From Sphingopyxis panaciterrae (lineage in GTDB: Bacteria > Pseudomonadota > Alphaproteobacteria > Sphingomonadales > Sphingomonadaceae): a DNA stretch of 64,000 nt. Both the position numbers and the translations under genes were made by a program. The DNA lies in NCBI RefSeq assembly GCF_011762125.1, contig NZ_JAASQN010000008.1:1-64000 (forward strand). Direction: 5' to 3'. The notes below the pieces were generated by a model that was given only the letters and a program-made list of their open reading frames with translations, ran no database searches and had not been told where the DNA came from. This document shows, one piece after another, positions 63,839 through 64,000 of the stretch; the first letter of the stretch is position 1; each line of letters begins with the position of its first letter.

Positions 63839-64000
63839 ATGCAGAAAGCCGCCCATCGCCTTACGCGTGCCTTTGCCGCCTGCGCGCTGCTGCTCTGCGG
63901 CTGGTCCGGCACCGCCGGATCGGCGCAGGATGCGGCGGAGACGACTGTGCTCCGTGCGGCAAGAATGTTCGACGCGACGAGCGAGCGGATGCGCACCGAT
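63839..64000 (+). CDS. Exported amidohydrolase-like protein, 5' end only
   Basis: The first 54 codons of a gene that runs out of the window. A signal peptide (FAACALLLCGWSGTAGSAQ) is followed by TTVLRAARMFDATSERMRTD, the usual opening of metal-dependent amidohydrolases of the imidazolonepropionase/prolidase-like group. GGGGGA lies eight bases before the ATG. If complete it would probably be a periplasmic or secreted hydrolase; the active site lies beyond the window, so this rests on the N-terminal pattern alone. Confidence 0.55.
   Translation, partial: MQKAAHRLTRAFAACALLLCGWSGTAGSAQDAAETTVLRAARMFDATSERMRTD

Noticed and set aside
1-64000. tRNA, rRNA, CRISPR, phage or transposase genes
   Set aside because: No cloverleaf with CCA-end context, no regularly spaced repeats with spacers, and no integrase or transposase motif were seen on either strand. 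A tRNAscan or CRISPR search would settle this.

Overview
The window looks like a chromosomal segment of a high-GC alphaproteobacterium of the Sphingomonadales, most likely Sphingopyxis or a close relative. This is inference from protein style and gene order: five TonB-dependent receptors, a Spinster-like MFS transporter, a DUF885 peptidase, an alphaproteobacterial mur/fts (dcw) cluster and sphingomonad-type palindromic repeats. I saw no rRNA, tRNA, CRISPR array, transposase or phage gene.

Layout. (1) 0.4-9.0 kb, minus strand: a glycine-cleavage operon behind a tandem glycine riboswitch (gcvT, gcvH, a putative glycosyltransferase, gcvPA, gcvPB). A small membrane protein, an ABA4-like membrane protein and a DUF938 methyltransferase follow, tightly coupled, and then an acyl-CoA synthetase. 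(2) 9.1-12.8 kb, minus: an NAD(P)-binding protein, a dGTPase-like HD hydrolase and a TPR/SPOR protein, downstream of ftsZ. (3) 12.8-31.3 kb, minus: a complete dcw cluster in the order mraZ-rsmH-ftsL-ftsI-murE-murF-mraY-murD-ftsW-murG-murC-murB-ddl-ftsQ-ftsA-ftsZ. Most junctions overlap by 1-8 bases. A phased G-triplet array with an inverted repeat precedes mraZ. (4) 31.6-34.1 kb, minus: two uncharacterised membrane proteins coupled to a cysteine synthase. (5) 34.3-43.4 kb: a ZnuD-like receptor with a candidate Zur box, fabG and fabD, a divergent LD-carboxypeptidase / Mur-ligase pair (probably peptidoglycan recycling), the rpsF-rpsR-rplI operon and folE, with several palindromic intergenic elements. 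(6) 43.4-58.2 kb, accessory: two convergent TonB receptors, then a likely peptide-utilisation locus (S9 peptidase and MFS on minus; DUF885 peptidase, TonB receptor and TetR regulator on plus). (7) 58.2-64 kb: an FAD oxidoreductase overlapping an RluE-type pseudouridine synthase, a Fur-box-preceded siderophore receptor, a DapA-family aldolase and the start of a probable amidohydrolase cut by the window end.

How the genes work together. Regions 2-3 are the envelope and division core. Region 1 ties glycine catabolism to several unexpected passengers that should share the riboswitch-controlled transcript. The most interesting accessory signal is in region 6: a near-identical palindrome of the form ATGCA-N4-TGCAT lies at the MFS/S9 promoter, inside the -35/-10 spacer of the DUF885 promoter (one arm imperfect), and just upstream of the tetR gene. 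This suggests a small TetR-controlled peptide import and degradation regulon. The 1007-aa receptor at 43816 has a separate structured leader with a palindromic operator, hairpins, a terminator-like stem and a possible leader peptide.
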